Position numbers and translations under genes: made by a program
NCBI RefSeq assembly: GCF_014644435.1
Contig: NZ_BMKR01000015.1
Span: forward strand, 62,001 to 126,000
Length of the DNA stretch: 64,000 nucleotides
Reading direction: 5' to 3'
Source of the DNA: Paenibacillus albidus
Lineage (GTDB): Bacteria > Bacillota > Bacilli > Paenibacillales > Paenibacillaceae
Shown here: piece by piece, positions 33,120 through 42,837 of the stretch
How the letters are laid out: every line of letters starts with the position of its first letter
How positions within the stretch are numbered: position 1 is the stretch's first letter
Notes under the pieces: model-generated
Database searches by the model: none
What the model was told of the DNA's origin: nothing
Seen by the model: only the letters and a program-made list of their open reading frames with translations

Positions 33120-33326
33120 AAATTCGCCTCTTCATCTGATATAATCGTTCTGCTCTTATATTATGAAAGAAAAACTGCAAAAATCCAAATTTTTTGCTGC
33201 CTGTTCCGATTTTATTGATTTTGCATCCATAAAAAGAAGGTATTTACATTTTTGTAGCGAATCTTCTTCAGCAGAATACACCCGGACTTCAGAAACATCC
33301 AAATCGAACAGAGGAGGAAGTTGAAG

Positions 33327-34946
33327 ATGAGGAATACGCTCTGCTTCACGTTTCGGAGAATGAGCCTGATGGTGGCCATTCTGGTTCTGATCAGTACTTT
33401 TGCCTGGCCCAGCCAGCAAGCCGAGGCTGCAGCTGTACCTGTCAAGGGTTTTTATGTAAGCGGAACCAATCTAATGGACGCTACCGGCAGCCCTTTTATC
33501 ATGCGGGGAGTCAACCATGCTCATACCTGGTACAAAAATGATCTTACCGCCGCCATCCCCGCCATTGCCGCCACTGGCTCAAATACCGTGCGGATTGTAC
33601 TTTCGAACGGCAGCCGCTGGTCACAGGACACACTGTCCGAGGTTCAAGCCATTCTTGCCCTCTGCGATCAATATAAGCTTACCGCCATGCTTGAAGTGCA
33701 TGATGCAACCGGGTCGGATCATCCATCCGATCTAAATGCTGCTGTCAACTACTGGATCAGTATCAAGGATGCCCTGATTGGCAAGGAAGACCGGGTCATC
33801 GTCAATATCGCCAATGAATGGTATGGTTCCTGGAATACAGACACCTGGTCCAGCGGCTATCAGTCAGCGATTCCGGCCCTTCGGAACGCAGGCATCAGGA
33901 ACACCCTTGTGGTCGATGCCGCTGGCTATGGGCAGTATCCGAACTCGATATTTACCGCCGGCAAAACAGTGTTTGACAGCGATCCGCTGAAAAATACGAT
34001 TTTCTCGATCCACATGTATGAATATTCCGGCGGCAATGCGGCGACCGTCACGAGCAATATTGACAACGCTTTAGTCATCGGGGTACCGGTCATCATCGGA
34101 GAATTTGGAGACCGGCATACCAGCGGCGATGTGGACGAAGACACCATTATGAGTTATTCCCGGCAAAAAGGAGTAGGCTGGCTGGCCTGGTCATGGTACG
34201 GCAATGGCGGCGGCGTTGAATATCTGGACCTGGCCACCGGCCCCGCCGGAACACTCACAGCCTGGGGCAGCAAGGTGGTGAACGGCGTAAACGGCACATT
34301 GGCTACCTCCGTGTTGAACAAAATCTATACTACACCCGGGTATCAGCCTGTGCCTGATGGAGGTACGACGCCTACGGCCACACCTTCCCCGACAGCATCG
34401 GCCACTCCTGCACCCACCACTACCCCTGGACCCACCGTGACGCCTGGGCCGACTGCCACACCTACCGCGACGGCTCAACCTACGGCTGAACCTGCCGGCA
34501 ATCTGGTGGTAGAGTATCGTGCCGGAGACACCCATGCTGCGGATAATCAGATCAAACCTTATTTCAACATCAAAAACAACGGCAGCACCGCCGTCAACCT
34601 GAGCGAGCTGCAGCTCCGTTATTATTTCACCAAGGAGGGCACACAGACTTTGAATGCCACCATTGACTGGGCTCAGGTGGGCGCGGAGCGGATCACCCCG
34701 GCTTTTGCAGCTGCGAGTGGAACGAATGCCGATACGTACCTGGAGCTGAGCTTCACCTCTTCGGCAGGCATGATCCCGGCCGGTGGCCAGACCGGGGATA
34801 TTCAGCTGCGGGTCCACAAGAGCGATTGGAGCAATTTCAATGAAGCCAATGATTTCTCTTTCGATCCGTTAAAGACCGCCTATGCCAGTTGGGATCAGGT
34901 GACCTTGCATCAGAACGGAGCGCTGGTTTGGGGCATCGCCCCTTAA
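33327..34946 (+). CDS. secreted GH5 beta-1,4-mannanase (subfamily 8-like) with CBM3
   Basis: About 539 residues. Signal peptide (1-35, after QAEAAA), GH5 catalytic domain (about 36-340), a Pro/Thr linker (about 345-390) and a C-terminal family 3 carbohydrate-binding module (about 395-538: LVVEYRAGDTHAADNQIKPYFNIKNNG). Acid/base Glu164 is in NIANEWYGSW and nucleophile Glu259 in VIIGEFGDRH. The sequence KGFYVSGTNLMDATGSPFIMRGVNHAHTWY and the rest agree with alkaline Bacillus mannanases of GH5_8. It should cut mannan or glucomannan outside the cell, held to cellulose by the CBM3. GAGGAGG lies nine bases before the ATG at 33327. Confidence 0.87.
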   Translation: MRNTLCFTFRRMSLMVAILVLISTFAWPSQQAEAAAVPVKGFYVSGTNLMDATGSPFIMRGVNHAHTWYKNDLTAAIPAIAATGSNTVRIVLSNGSRWSQDTLSEVQAILALCDQYKLTAMLEVHDATGSDHPSDLNAAVNYWISIKDALIGKEDRVIVNIANEWYGSWNTDTWSSGYQSAIPALRNAGIRNTLVVDAAGYGQYPNSIFTAGKTVFDSDPLKNTIFSIHMYEYSGGNAATVTSNIDNALVIGVPVIIGEFGDRHTSGDVDEDTIMSYSRQKGVGWLAWSWYGNGGGVEYLDLATGPAGTLTAWGSKVVNGVNGTLATSVLNKIYTTPGYQPVPDGGTTPTATPSPTASATPAPTTTPGPTVTPGPTATPTATAQPTAEPAGNLVVEYRAGDTHAADNQIKPYFNIKNNGSTAVNLSELQLRYYFTKEGTQTLNATIDWAQVGAERITPAFAAASGTNADTYLELSFTSSAGMIPAGGQTGDIQLRVHKSDWSNFNEANDFSFDPLKTAYASWDQVTLHQNGALVWGIAP

Positions 34947-34970
34947 GCAGCAGGGTCCCTCTTCATAGTG

Positions 34971-35020
34971 AAAAGGCTGTCTCTTATGCAGGATTTCCTG
35001 CAAAAAGAAACAGCCTTTTT
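34971..35020. terminator. bidirectional terminator between mannanase and cysI
   Basis: Stem AAAAGGCTGT/ACAGCCTTTT with inner TGCAGGA/TCCTGCA, followed by TTTTTCATTTT on the plus strand and an A/T-rich tract on the minus strand. Ends both convergent genes. GCTGTCTC hairpin family. Confidence 0.75.
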
Positions 35021-35049
35021 CATTTTGATAACCTGTTCCGCATACCTGC

Positions 35050-36774
35050 TCAGTTGTGGAAGTTGGTACCAGACGTCGTAGCAGTGACATAACCGGCACG
35101 GATGACGAAATCCCCAAAATGTTCGCCTTGCTCCCGTTCCTTGGCATAACGGTGAAGAATGGGCGTAAGCGTCCCGATGATTTCCTGCTCGCCGATATTC
35201 TCCTTGTAGATCTTGTTGAGCCGGTCGCCAGTAAATCCGGCGCCCATATACATATTGTATTTGCCCGGCGACTTGCCGATGAACGAGATTTCACCCAGTG
35301 CCGGTCTCGCGCACCCGTTCGGGCAGCCTGTCATACGGATGATAATTTCTTTATCACGCAAGCCGGCCTCATCAATAACCAGCTCCAGCTTATCAATCAA
35401 TGAAGGCATATAACGTTCGGCTTCGGCCATAGCCAGACCGCAGGTCGGCAAGGCGACACAGGACATCGAACTCCGCCGCAGCGCTGAGAAGTGCTGGCCG
35501 TCTGTAAGTCCGTATTTCTCTACAAGCTCTACAACCTTGCGTTTCTTCGCATTCGGGATATTGGCAATCGTTACATTCTGATTTGGTGTCAGGCGGAAGT
35601 CTCCGGTATGCAGCTTCGCGATCTCACGCAGTCCCGTCATCAGGGCATATCCTTCCTGATCATGAATCCGGCCGCTCTGGACGTAGAGCGTGAGGTTCCA
35701 TTTGCCGTTGCTTCCTTTCACCCAGCCGTAACGGTCTCCGTTATGATCGAAATGAAATTCACGTGCCGCCTCCAGCTGCCAGCCCAGACGCTCATGCAGT
35801 TCATCGACGAACCATTCCAGACCGTGGCGGTCAATGGTGTACTTAAACCGTGCGTTCTTGCGCACGGAACGGTTGCCGTAATCACGCTGAATCGTAACCG
35901 TCTTCTCCGCCAGATCCACAATCTGTTCCGGACGGCAGAAGCCGATGACCCGCCCCAGCTGCGGATAGGTGCTGGTATCGCCATGCGTCATCCCCATTCC
36001 GCCGCCTACGGTCACGTTGAAGCCAATCAGCCGGCCTTCTTCCAGAATCGCAATGAATCCGAGATCCTGGGAGAAAACATCCACATCATTCGACGGTGGA
36101 ACGGCGAGGGCAATCTTGAATTTACGGGGTAAATAGACCGGACCGTAAATCGGTTCCACTTCTGCCCCGGTTGCCTGGGTGTCTACAACCTTCTCGCCGT
36201 CCAGCCAAATTTCATGGTAGGCTTTGGTCCGTGGTGCCAGGTGGTCGCTAAGCTTGCGCGCCCAGTCATACACTTCTCCGTGAACCTCCGATTGATAGGG
36301 GTTCGGGTTGCTCATTACATTACGGTTCACGTCGCCGCAGGCGGCGAGTGTGGTCAGCAGCGTATCATTAATGGTTTTGATCGTTTTCTTCAAGTTCCAT
36401 TTCAGGACGCCATGCATTTGAAACGCTTGCCTGGTCGTCACACGCAGTGTGCCGTTGCCGTATTTATGGGCCAGCTCATCGATAACCAGCCACTGCGCCG
36501 GTGTAGCGACACCGCCCGGGGCTACTATCCGCAGCATGAACTGGAAGGCCGGTTCAAGCTTCTGCCGTTCCCGTTCATTACGCAGATCACGGTCATCCTG
36601 CATGTAGCTGCCGTGAAATTTGAGGAGCCGGTTCTCATCCTCAGGCAAACCTCCGGTGATCGGATTGTTCAGGGTCTCAACAAGCGCCCCCCGCAGATAA
36701 TTGCTGTTTATCTTAATATGCTCAACATCGCTTGGAGGTCCGCCGATGGGCTTTACCGCTTCTTTTTTAACCAT
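35050..36774 (-). CDS. cysI: sulfite reductase (NADPH) hemoprotein beta subunit
   Basis: Protein of 574 residues that reduces sulfite to sulfide with siroheme and a 4Fe-4S cluster. The cluster/siroheme cysteines are in SCVALPTCGLAMAEAERYMP and MTGCPNGCARP. The two nitrite/sulfite-reductase half-domains (FQMHGVLKWNLKKTIKTIN; GGGMGMTHGD) are intact. AAGGAG lies nine bases before the ATG at 36774. It is 54 bases downstream of cysJ, forming the usual two-gene assimilatory operon. Confidence 0.93.
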   Translation of the reverse strand: MVKKEAVKPIGGPPSDVEHIKINSNYLRGALVETLNNPITGGLPEDENRLLKFHGSYMQDDRDLRNERERQKLEPAFQFMLRIVAPGGVATPAQWLVIDELAHKYGNGTLRVTTRQAFQMHGVLKWNLKKTIKTINDTLLTTLAACGDVNRNVMSNPNPYQSEVHGEVYDWARKLSDHLAPRTKAYHEIWLDGEKVVDTQATGAEVEPIYGPVYLPRKFKIALAVPPSNDVDVFSQDLGFIAILEEGRLIGFNVTVGGGMGMTHGDTSTYPQLGRVIGFCRPEQIVDLAEKTVTIQRDYGNRSVRKNARFKYTIDRHGLEWFVDELHERLGWQLEAAREFHFDHNGDRYGWVKGSNGKWNLTLYVQSGRIHDQEGYALMTGLREIAKLHTGDFRLTPNQNVTIANIPNAKKRKVVELVEKYGLTDGQHFSALRRSSMSCVALPTCGLAMAEAERYMPSLIDKLELVIDEAGLRDKEIIIRMTGCPNGCARPALGEISFIGKSPGKYNMYMGAGFTGDRLNKIYKENIGEQEIIGTLTPILHRYAKEREQGEHFGDFVIRAGYVTATTSGTNFHN

Positions 36775-36828
36775 TGTTGCTATCTCCTTCCGCTATCATT
36801 CGCCTGCTATTTATTATTGCTCAGTACC

Positions 36829-38691
36829 TTAATACACGTCACGTTGATAACGCTGTGCCTGCTGCAGATTCTCAAGGTAAGCCGACGCTTCTTCCGGGCT
36901 CATGCCGCCCTCTTCCTGAATCACTGTAACGAGTGCCGCATGCACATCATGCGCCATATGCTTCTCATCGCCGCAGACATAAATATGGGCACCCGCCTGC
37001 AGCCACTCGTACAGCTCCTTGCTCTTCTCCAGAATCCGGTGCTGCACGTAGACTTTCTCTTCGGTATCGCGCGAGAATGCTACGTCAAGCTTGGTCAGTA
37101 CGCCTTCTTTCAGCATGCGCTGCCAATCCGTCTGATAGAGGAAATCCGTTACAAAATGCCGGTCGCCGTAGAACAGCCAAGTCTTGCCATCAGCACCCAG
37201 CTCTTCTCTTTCTTCCAGAAAGGAGCGGAAAGGAGCAACGCCTGTACCCGGACCGATCATAATGACCGGAGCAGCCGGGTTCGCTGGAAGCTTGAAATTC
37301 GGATTCTGCTGGATATAGATAGGCAGCGTATCCCCCGCTTGCACCCGTTCCGCACAATGTACGGAGCAGACGCCGAAGCGTTCGCGTCCATGGGCCTGAT
37401 AACGTACGGCCCGGACCGTAAAATGAACTTCATCCGGGTTGGCCTTGTTGCTGCTCGATATGGAATAGAGACGGGCAGGCAGCTTGCGCAGGATCGTTAC
37501 AAAGCTGCGGGCGGAAACCTGCCAAGGTCCGAAGTCCTGGATCAGATCCAGCAGATCGCGGCCCTGAATATAATCTTTGAGCTCCTGCTGCCGCTCAGGG
37601 GCCAGCAGCTCGCTGAGTTTGCCATTCGATGATAATGGGGCAGCCTGCTCCAGGAGCGGCTTGGTCAGTACCGTAATTTCATAATGATGGCTCAAGGCTT
37701 CGTGCAAAGGACCTTCTTCACCTTTTTTATTCAGAGGTACAGGTTCATCAGCGTTCCAGCCCATGGCCTGAATGATGGCACCCACCAGCTCCGGATGGTT
37801 CTCCGGGTAGACACCGAGGGAGTCCCCTGGCTCAAAAGCCAGTCCTGAACCTTCCAGGGACAGCTCCAAATGGCGTGTCTCCCGGTCCGATCCACGGCCG
37901 TTCAGGTTCAGGTTCTCCAGCACTTCGGCGCGGAAAGGGTTGTTGCGGGTGTAGGCCGATTCCTGAATGCCGGTGTCTTCAGCAGCCACCACCGCTTCTG
38001 CGGCAATCTCTGGTGCATCCAGTCTGCCGTTCAAAGCCTGGATGACATTTTGCACCCACTCTGCAACTTGCTCGTCATAATCCAGATCGCAATCGACACG
38101 CGGGCTCAGGCGCTGCGCACCAAGTTCCTCCAGACGCTGATCGAAATCCTTGCCTGTCTGGCAAAAGAATTCGTAAGAGGTGTCTCCAAGCGCCAACACC
38201 GAGAATCGCAGACTCTCCAATTGAGGCGCACGTTTGCTGTAGAGGAATTCATGGAAGGCCTTCGCATTATCCGGCGGTTCGCCTTCACCATGTGTACTTG
38301 CCAGGATCAGCAGGTTCTCCACCTTTTTGAGCCCATTCGTTTTAAATTGGTTCATCGCGGATACCGTGACCTGGAAGCCCTGTTCTTCGAGCCTTCGGGA
38401 CAAGCTTGCCGCCAGCCGCTGGCAATTGCCGGTCTGGGAACCGAACAGCACAGTGACTTCGCGGGATACAGGCTGGCTAGGTGCAGCAGCGGCTTCCGGT
38501 GCTTGCGGTGCTTGCGGAGCTGCGGCCAACGGCAGCACAGTCGCAGGAACCTGAGCAGCAGCTGTGCTGATTGCGGAGAAATACCCGCTGATCCAATTTC
38601 GCTGCGCCTCCGTCAGGGTTGGCAATAGGCGGTTGAGGAGCTCAATCTGGCTCTCGTTAAAGGGACTGTTCGTTACCTGTAGTTGCAACAA
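36829..38691 (-). CDS. cysJ: sulfite reductase (NADPH) flavoprotein alpha subunit
   Basis: Protein of 620 residues that passes electrons from NADPH through FAD and FMN to CysI. N-terminal flavodoxin domain (about 78-220; VLFGSQTGNCQRLA), FAD domain with RLYSISSS, and NADP domain with GPGTGVAPFRSFLEER and the C-terminal AQRYQRDVY. TTG start at 38691 with AGGAGAGG upstream. First gene of the cysJ-cysI operon; the control region is 38692-39059. Confidence 0.92.
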   Translation of the reverse strand: MLQLQVTNSPFNESQIELLNRLLPTLTEAQRNWISGYFSAISTAAAQVPATVLPLAAAPQAPQAPEAAAAPSQPVSREVTVLFGSQTGNCQRLAASLSRRLEEQGFQVTVSAMNQFKTNGLKKVENLLILASTHGEGEPPDNAKAFHEFLYSKRAPQLESLRFSVLALGDTSYEFFCQTGKDFDQRLEELGAQRLSPRVDCDLDYDEQVAEWVQNVIQALNGRLDAPEIAAEAVVAAEDTGIQESAYTRNNPFRAEVLENLNLNGRGSDRETRHLELSLEGSGLAFEPGDSLGVYPENHPELVGAIIQAMGWNADEPVPLNKKGEEGPLHEALSHHYEITVLTKPLLEQAAPLSSNGKLSELLAPERQQELKDYIQGRDLLDLIQDFGPWQVSARSFVTILRKLPARLYSISSSNKANPDEVHFTVRAVRYQAHGRERFGVCSVHCAERVQAGDTLPIYIQQNPNFKLPANPAAPVIMIGPGTGVAPFRSFLEEREELGADGKTWLFYGDRHFVTDFLYQTDWQRMLKEGVLTKLDVAFSRDTEEKVYVQHRILEKSKELYEWLQAGAHIYVCGDEKHMAHDVHAALVTVIQEEGGMSPEEASAYLENLQQAQRYQRDVY

Positions 38692-39059
38692 TATCCACCT
38701 CTCCTAAACATGAAATCTAGTAGTTTCATAGATTAACTGATAGCAATCCCGAATCCTGATCACACTGCTTCCGCGAGCTTACCGGTAAGCATGAGAGACA
38801 GCATTAGATCGTCATGGATTCAGGCTAACATAATTACAGAAAACGATCAATGAACTAGCAAACCCCTAATTTTTGTATTTTAATACAATAATAGAGATAA
38901 AAAGCGAAAAAACCGCTTATATCAGAGTAAATCACTCCGATTTAAGCAGCTTCATCACAAAAAATGATAAGTTGTATTAGATAAAATGATAAAGATTTTG
39001 ATAAAAAAGCGCCTATTATTTGCTTTTCTTTTACCAGCGGAGACTGGCCTGAACAGCTA
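38692..39059. promoter_or_regulatory. cysJ upstream region
   Basis: AT-rich 368 bases. Holds the imperfect palindrome GAAATCTAGTAGTTTC (38711-38726), close to cysJ, the perfect palindrome GCTTACCGGTAAGC (about 38778-38791) and small hairpins nearer the repeat array. I see no SAM riboswitch or T-box signature. The promoter and the regulator (CymR or CysL type in relatives) are not assigned. Confidence 0.4.
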
Positions 39060-39590
39060 ATGCCTTCCAGCCGAGCTGTTTCCGCTACAGCTACTCATCC
39101 TAAGGCATTTTTGCCTTCCAATCGAGCTGTTTCCGCTGCAGCTGCTCATCCTAAGGCATTTTTGCCTTTCAGCCGAGCTGTTTTCGCTAGAGCTGCCCAT
39201 CCTAAGGCATTTTTGCCTTCCAATCGAGCTGTTTCAGCTACAACTGCCCATCCTAAGGCATTTTTGCCTTCCAATCGAGCTGTTTCAGCTACAGCTACCC
39301 ATCCTAAGCCATTTTTGCCTTCCAATCGAGCTGTTTCCGCTACAGCTGCCCATCCTAAGGCATTTTTGCCTTCCAATCGAGCTGTTTCCGCTGCAGCTGC
39401 TCATCCTAAGGCATTTTGCCTTCCAGCCGAGCTGTTTCCGCTACAGCTGCCCATCCTAAGGCATTTTTGCCTTTCAGCCGAGCTGTTTCCGCTACAGCTG
39501 CCCATCCTAAGGCATTTTTGCCTTTCAGTCGAGCTTTTTCCGCTGCAGCTGCTCATCCTAAGGCATAGTTTTTGCCTTCCAACCGGAGCG
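39060..39590. repeat. 51-bp tandem repeat, ten copies
   Basis: Ten copies of a 51-base unit (one copy 50), starts of the GAGCTG core at 39073, 39124, 39175, 39226, 39277, 39328, 39379, 39429, 39480 and 39531. Each unit contains two small hairpins, AGCTGT...ACAGCT and AAGGCATTTTTGCCTT. Because 51 is a multiple of three, open frames appear on both strands, but I see no start signal that makes them genes. It lies just downstream of lspA on the minus strand. Confidence 0.9.
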
Positions 39591-39607
39591 CCTGACTGCC
39601 TCCCGGC

Positions 39608-40069
39608 TCAAAGCTGATAAGGCTTGCGTTGTCTGAAATGACTCACAATCCAGTGCGCCACGAGCAGCAGCATCCCCAGATTGATCGCGACATCCGCCAG
39701 ATTGAGTATGCCGCCGCTTTTTCCAAAGACCAGAAAATCGGTAACCTTATGAAACAGAAACCGGTCAATGGCGTTGCCTATAGCTCCGCCTGCCAGAAAA
39801 GCTGCCGCCGTCTCCATCAAGCGGCCTTTGATCTCGCCTTTGCGGCGATAATAAAGAATGGCCGCAACAAAACCTACCGCTATAATCACAAAATACCGTC
39901 CATATCCCTGAAATGAACTAAAAGCCGCCCCACTGTTCTCGTAATGGGTGAATGTCAGGTAATCGTTCCAGAACGGAAGGGTCTCGCCTACCAGCATATG
40001 GGAGCGGACCAGCCCTTTGGAGACCTGGTCAGCCATAATGACCAATACGGAAATCACATAAAAAAGCAA
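39608..40069 (-). CDS. lspA: lipoprotein signal peptidase (signal peptidase II)
   Basis: Protein of 153 residues, four transmembrane segments. Catalytic Asp residues are in GNAIDRF and LNLADVAINLG, and the conserved N-terminal ADQVSK and NSGAAFS are present. It cleaves prolipoproteins before the lipid-modified Cys, including the heme-binding lipoproteins encoded in this window. TTG start with AGGGGG six bases upstream. It lies 21 bases after the MalT-like regulator gene. Confidence 0.92.
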   Translation of the reverse strand: MLFYVISVLVIMADQVSKGLVRSHMLVGETLPFWNDYLTFTHYENSGAAFSSFQGYGRYFVIIAVGFVAAILYYRRKGEIKGRLMETAAAFLAGGAIGNAIDRFLFHKVTDFLVFGKSGGILNLADVAINLGMLLLVAHWIVSHFRQRKPYQL

Positions 40070-40090
40070 ATTTATCCCCCTCTCTCCCGC

Positions 40091-42661
40091 TTACAGAATT
40101 TCCTGAGCTTTCAGCAAAGCTTGTACCCGTGAGCTCACGCCAAGCTTGCTGTAAATCCGGCTGACATAGACTTTAACCGTGCCCAGCGTCAAGCTGAGCC
40201 CGTCGGCAATTTCCTGGTTGGAGTCCCCCCGGCGCAGCAGATCCAGAATTTCCAGTTCTTTGGGTGTAAGCGGCTCAACGACGGGCGGGCCGGCCTCCCG
40301 CTCTTTGCCCCCCGCGTTCCCCTCTGCAGCCATTACCTCCATAAGCATGGCGATATAGGCGATCATCGCTTCATCCACGGGCCCGGTGCTGACGGACAGC
40401 TCTTCAAGCAGTCTGTAGATAGGTACGCCTTCGTCCGCGAATGTGCGGACATACCCGAAGGGCAGCCCCAGCCGCAGCGCTGTACGCAGGAAAGCGGCAG
40501 CTTCCCTCAGCCGCCCACGGCTGTGTTCGGCTCTGGCCTGAAGGGTGGCTATGGCAATGGTTACATTAATCAGCTCCCCTTCTTCAGCCTGCAGCCGCAG
40601 AGCAGCCAGCAAACCCAGCGCATCTTCATAGGCTCCCTGCAGCAGAAGCACACGGGCCAAGGTCATGAATTCGAGCGACTGTTCAAGTGTCACCCGGTGG
40701 TTTAGGGAGACCGGCAGGGCACGCAAAGTCTCGGCAGCCTGCGGAAGTTTCCCTTCCAATGCGTCCAGCATAGCGGTGAACGCACGCAGCGGGCGAACCC
40801 AGTGGAATTCGCCTCCGCGTTCCATCTTGTCCAGGGTCTCGGCTACAATCGCACGGGCAGTCTGGCGCTGGCCCTCCTTCAGCTTGAGCCGTGCCAGCGT
40901 AAGCCGGAACGGCACGAACAATCCCGGCGTCTGGCGGTACCTGCGGCCTTCGGCCAGCGTATCCAACCAGAACAGGCACTCCTTCAGCATATTTTTCTCG
41001 TAATAACCTTCCGCCAAGGACTGCACCACATACTGGCAGATCATCGAATCGCCCCAGCCATGGCTCTGGAGGATGTCTATAAACTTAGTGCCCACAGATG
41101 CGGTGGACGCCGTCATGACTCCTTTGAGACCAAATGCGGTATTGCGCACAAAGGGCTCTCCGGTATTGTAATTGAAATTAAAAAATACAGCATCCTCCGG
41201 CAATTTGGCCTGGATCGTTTCCGCAAAACGGAACCATTCCGTGAATTTCCCCGAAGAGAAGGCCAGATTGGCTTTGACAAAAAACAACCCGCTTAATCCC
41301 TCCGCCCTTTCTTCCGGGGAGGTCAGGCCGTGCAGCGTGTCTTCAATACGCTGCAGCAAGTCCTCGGCTTCCGTGAAGTTGCCGGTGCCGATAAAAATAA
41401 ACGCATGCAGCAGGGAGAGACGGACCGGCAAGGTGTAGTCTTGGGGGAACTGTTCCAGCCAGACAAGGACCGTCCCCAGCTCACCCTTTTGAAGCGCGGT
41501 TTCCACATAACGGTTAATCAATACCGAGGCCGAAGCATACTCCTCGGCACGTTGCGCGTGGTCGATGGATTCTTCGAGCCATCCGGAACGGGCATAAGCC
41601 CTGCTTGCCTTCCCGTGCAGCGCCTTCCATCTCTCCGGTGCTTGCTGCTTCAGCTCATGCTCCAAATATTCGGCGAACAATTGATGATAACGGTACCACT
41701 CCTCGTTCGAATCCAGCGGGAGGAGGAACAGTCCGCGGCTTTTGAGGGTTCTCAGCATCGCCTTGCTCTCTCGTTCCCCGGTGATCTCAGCGCAGATTTC
41801 CGCATTCAGCCTCTTGAGTATGGAAGTATCCAGTAAGAAACGCCGCAGGGGTTCTTCCAATCCGGACAATACCTCATGGAACAAATAGTGGGTGATGCCC
41901 CGGTCTCTGCCGCTGAAGTCGTGCATGAACCGTCCGCTGTCTTCTTCCTGCTGCATGGAGATCAACGCCAGCTGGAGTCCGGCCGCCCAGCCCTCCGTCT
42001 TCTGCACCAGCATCCGCACCACGGGGTCGGACAACGGCTTGCCCATGATGTTCCTGCACAGACGGCCCGCCTCCTCCTCCGAGAAGGCCAGCCCCCCTTC
42101 TGCAACAACATTCAGCTCTCTTCGTGCCAGCCATCTGGTGTATCCCTTGAAGGGAAGCTCTGTCCTTGAAGCTATGAAGAGGTGCACGGAATCCGGCAAA
42201 TAATCAATCATGTATTCCAGGCTGACATGAATCTCATCATTCCAAATCACGTGGTAATCATCCAGCACAAAAGCAAGCGGCCGGCTAAACTCATAAAGCT
42301 CGTTCAGCAGCACATCGATGAAAGACGAAACGTTCCCCGGCGCAAAGCCGGCAACCAGCGGCAGCAGCCGGTTCTCCATATCCGGGGATATCTGCTGGGA
42401 AAGCGAATAAACCGCATATCTCCAGAATCTCCGCAAATCGTTCTCCCGCTCATCCAGTGACAGCCACGCCACCTTATGTTCACTCCGGTTAATCCATTGC
42501 CCGAGCAGCGTGGTTTTGCCGCTGCCGGCCGGGGCGTTCACGGCACTCAGCCTGAAGTCCATGCCCCGGGCGATTCTTCCCAGCCATTGCGGCCTGTCTA
42601 CAATCTGTCTGCGTGATGCAGGCTGCGATATCTTGGTTCTAAGCAGCACATGATTATTCAT
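40091..42661 (-). CDS. MalT/LuxR-family ATP-dependent transcriptional regulator
   Basis: About 856 residues. N-terminal STAND-type NTPase with Walker A NAPAGSGKTT and Walker B LAFVLDDYH, a long helical/TPR-like sensor region (about 330-760) and a C-terminal LuxR HTH (about 795-855: LTPKELEILDLLRRGDSNQEIADGLSLTLGTVKVYVSRIYSKLG). Such proteins activate genes after binding ATP and a small inducer. The inducer cannot be read from the sequence. ATG at 42661 with AAGGAG 12 bases upstream. Divergent from the YetF-like gene, which it might control. Confidence 0.85.
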   Translation of the reverse strand: MNNHVLLRTKISQPASRRQIVDRPQWLGRIARGMDFRLSAVNAPAGSGKTTLLGQWINRSEHKVAWLSLDERENDLRRFWRYAVYSLSQQISPDMENRLLPLVAGFAPGNVSSFIDVLLNELYEFSRPLAFVLDDYHVIWNDEIHVSLEYMIDYLPDSVHLFIASRTELPFKGYTRWLARRELNVVAEGGLAFSEEEAGRLCRNIMGKPLSDPVVRMLVQKTEGWAAGLQLALISMQQEEDSGRFMHDFSGRDRGITHYLFHEVLSGLEEPLRRFLLDTSILKRLNAEICAEITGERESKAMLRTLKSRGLFLLPLDSNEEWYRYHQLFAEYLEHELKQQAPERWKALHGKASRAYARSGWLEESIDHAQRAEEYASASVLINRYVETALQKGELGTVLVWLEQFPQDYTLPVRLSLLHAFIFIGTGNFTEAEDLLQRIEDTLHGLTSPEERAEGLSGLFFVKANLAFSSGKFTEWFRFAETIQAKLPEDAVFFNFNYNTGEPFVRNTAFGLKGVMTASTASVGTKFIDILQSHGWGDSMICQYVVQSLAEGYYEKNMLKECLFWLDTLAEGRRYRQTPGLFVPFRLTLARLKLKEGQRQTARAIVAETLDKMERGGEFHWVRPLRAFTAMLDALEGKLPQAAETLRALPVSLNHRVTLEQSLEFMTLARVLLLQGAYEDALGLLAALRLQAEEGELINVTIAIATLQARAEHSRGRLREAAAFLRTALRLGLPFGYVRTFADEGVPIYRLLEELSVSTGPVDEAMIAYIAMLMEVMAAEGNAGGKEREAGPPVVEPLTPKELEILDLLRRGDSNQEIADGLSLTLGTVKVYVSRIYSKLGVSSRVQALLKAQEIL

Positions 42662-42837
42662 TGCAGCGGTACGCTCCTTTTCAAACGTATCTATGTATAA
42701 ACTAACCTTAAAGCACGCCGAAAACAACCCTTCCCCCTATTTCCTCAGGAAACGGGAAAGCACAGACTTAAAGTTATATTTATTATCGGAATGGTTAAGA
42801 ACTTCTTAAACAGGAAAGTGCCAGGGGGAGGATCTGT

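Noticed and set aside
21263..34946. Whole central region as a defence island because of RNA ligase, WD40, SUKH and HEAT proteins
   Set aside because: Genes are on separate transcripts among ordinary metabolic genes, and there are no nuclease, helicase, retron or toxin genes to complete a system.
38692..38850. S-box (SAM riboswitch) or CymR site before cysJ
   Set aside because: Only short palindromes are visible; the conserved S-box core is absent, and the CymR consensus does not fit well enough.
39060..39617. Long open frames on both strands across the 51-bp repeats
   Set aside because: They follow from a repeat unit divisible by three; there is no convincing ribosome binding site and no known domain.
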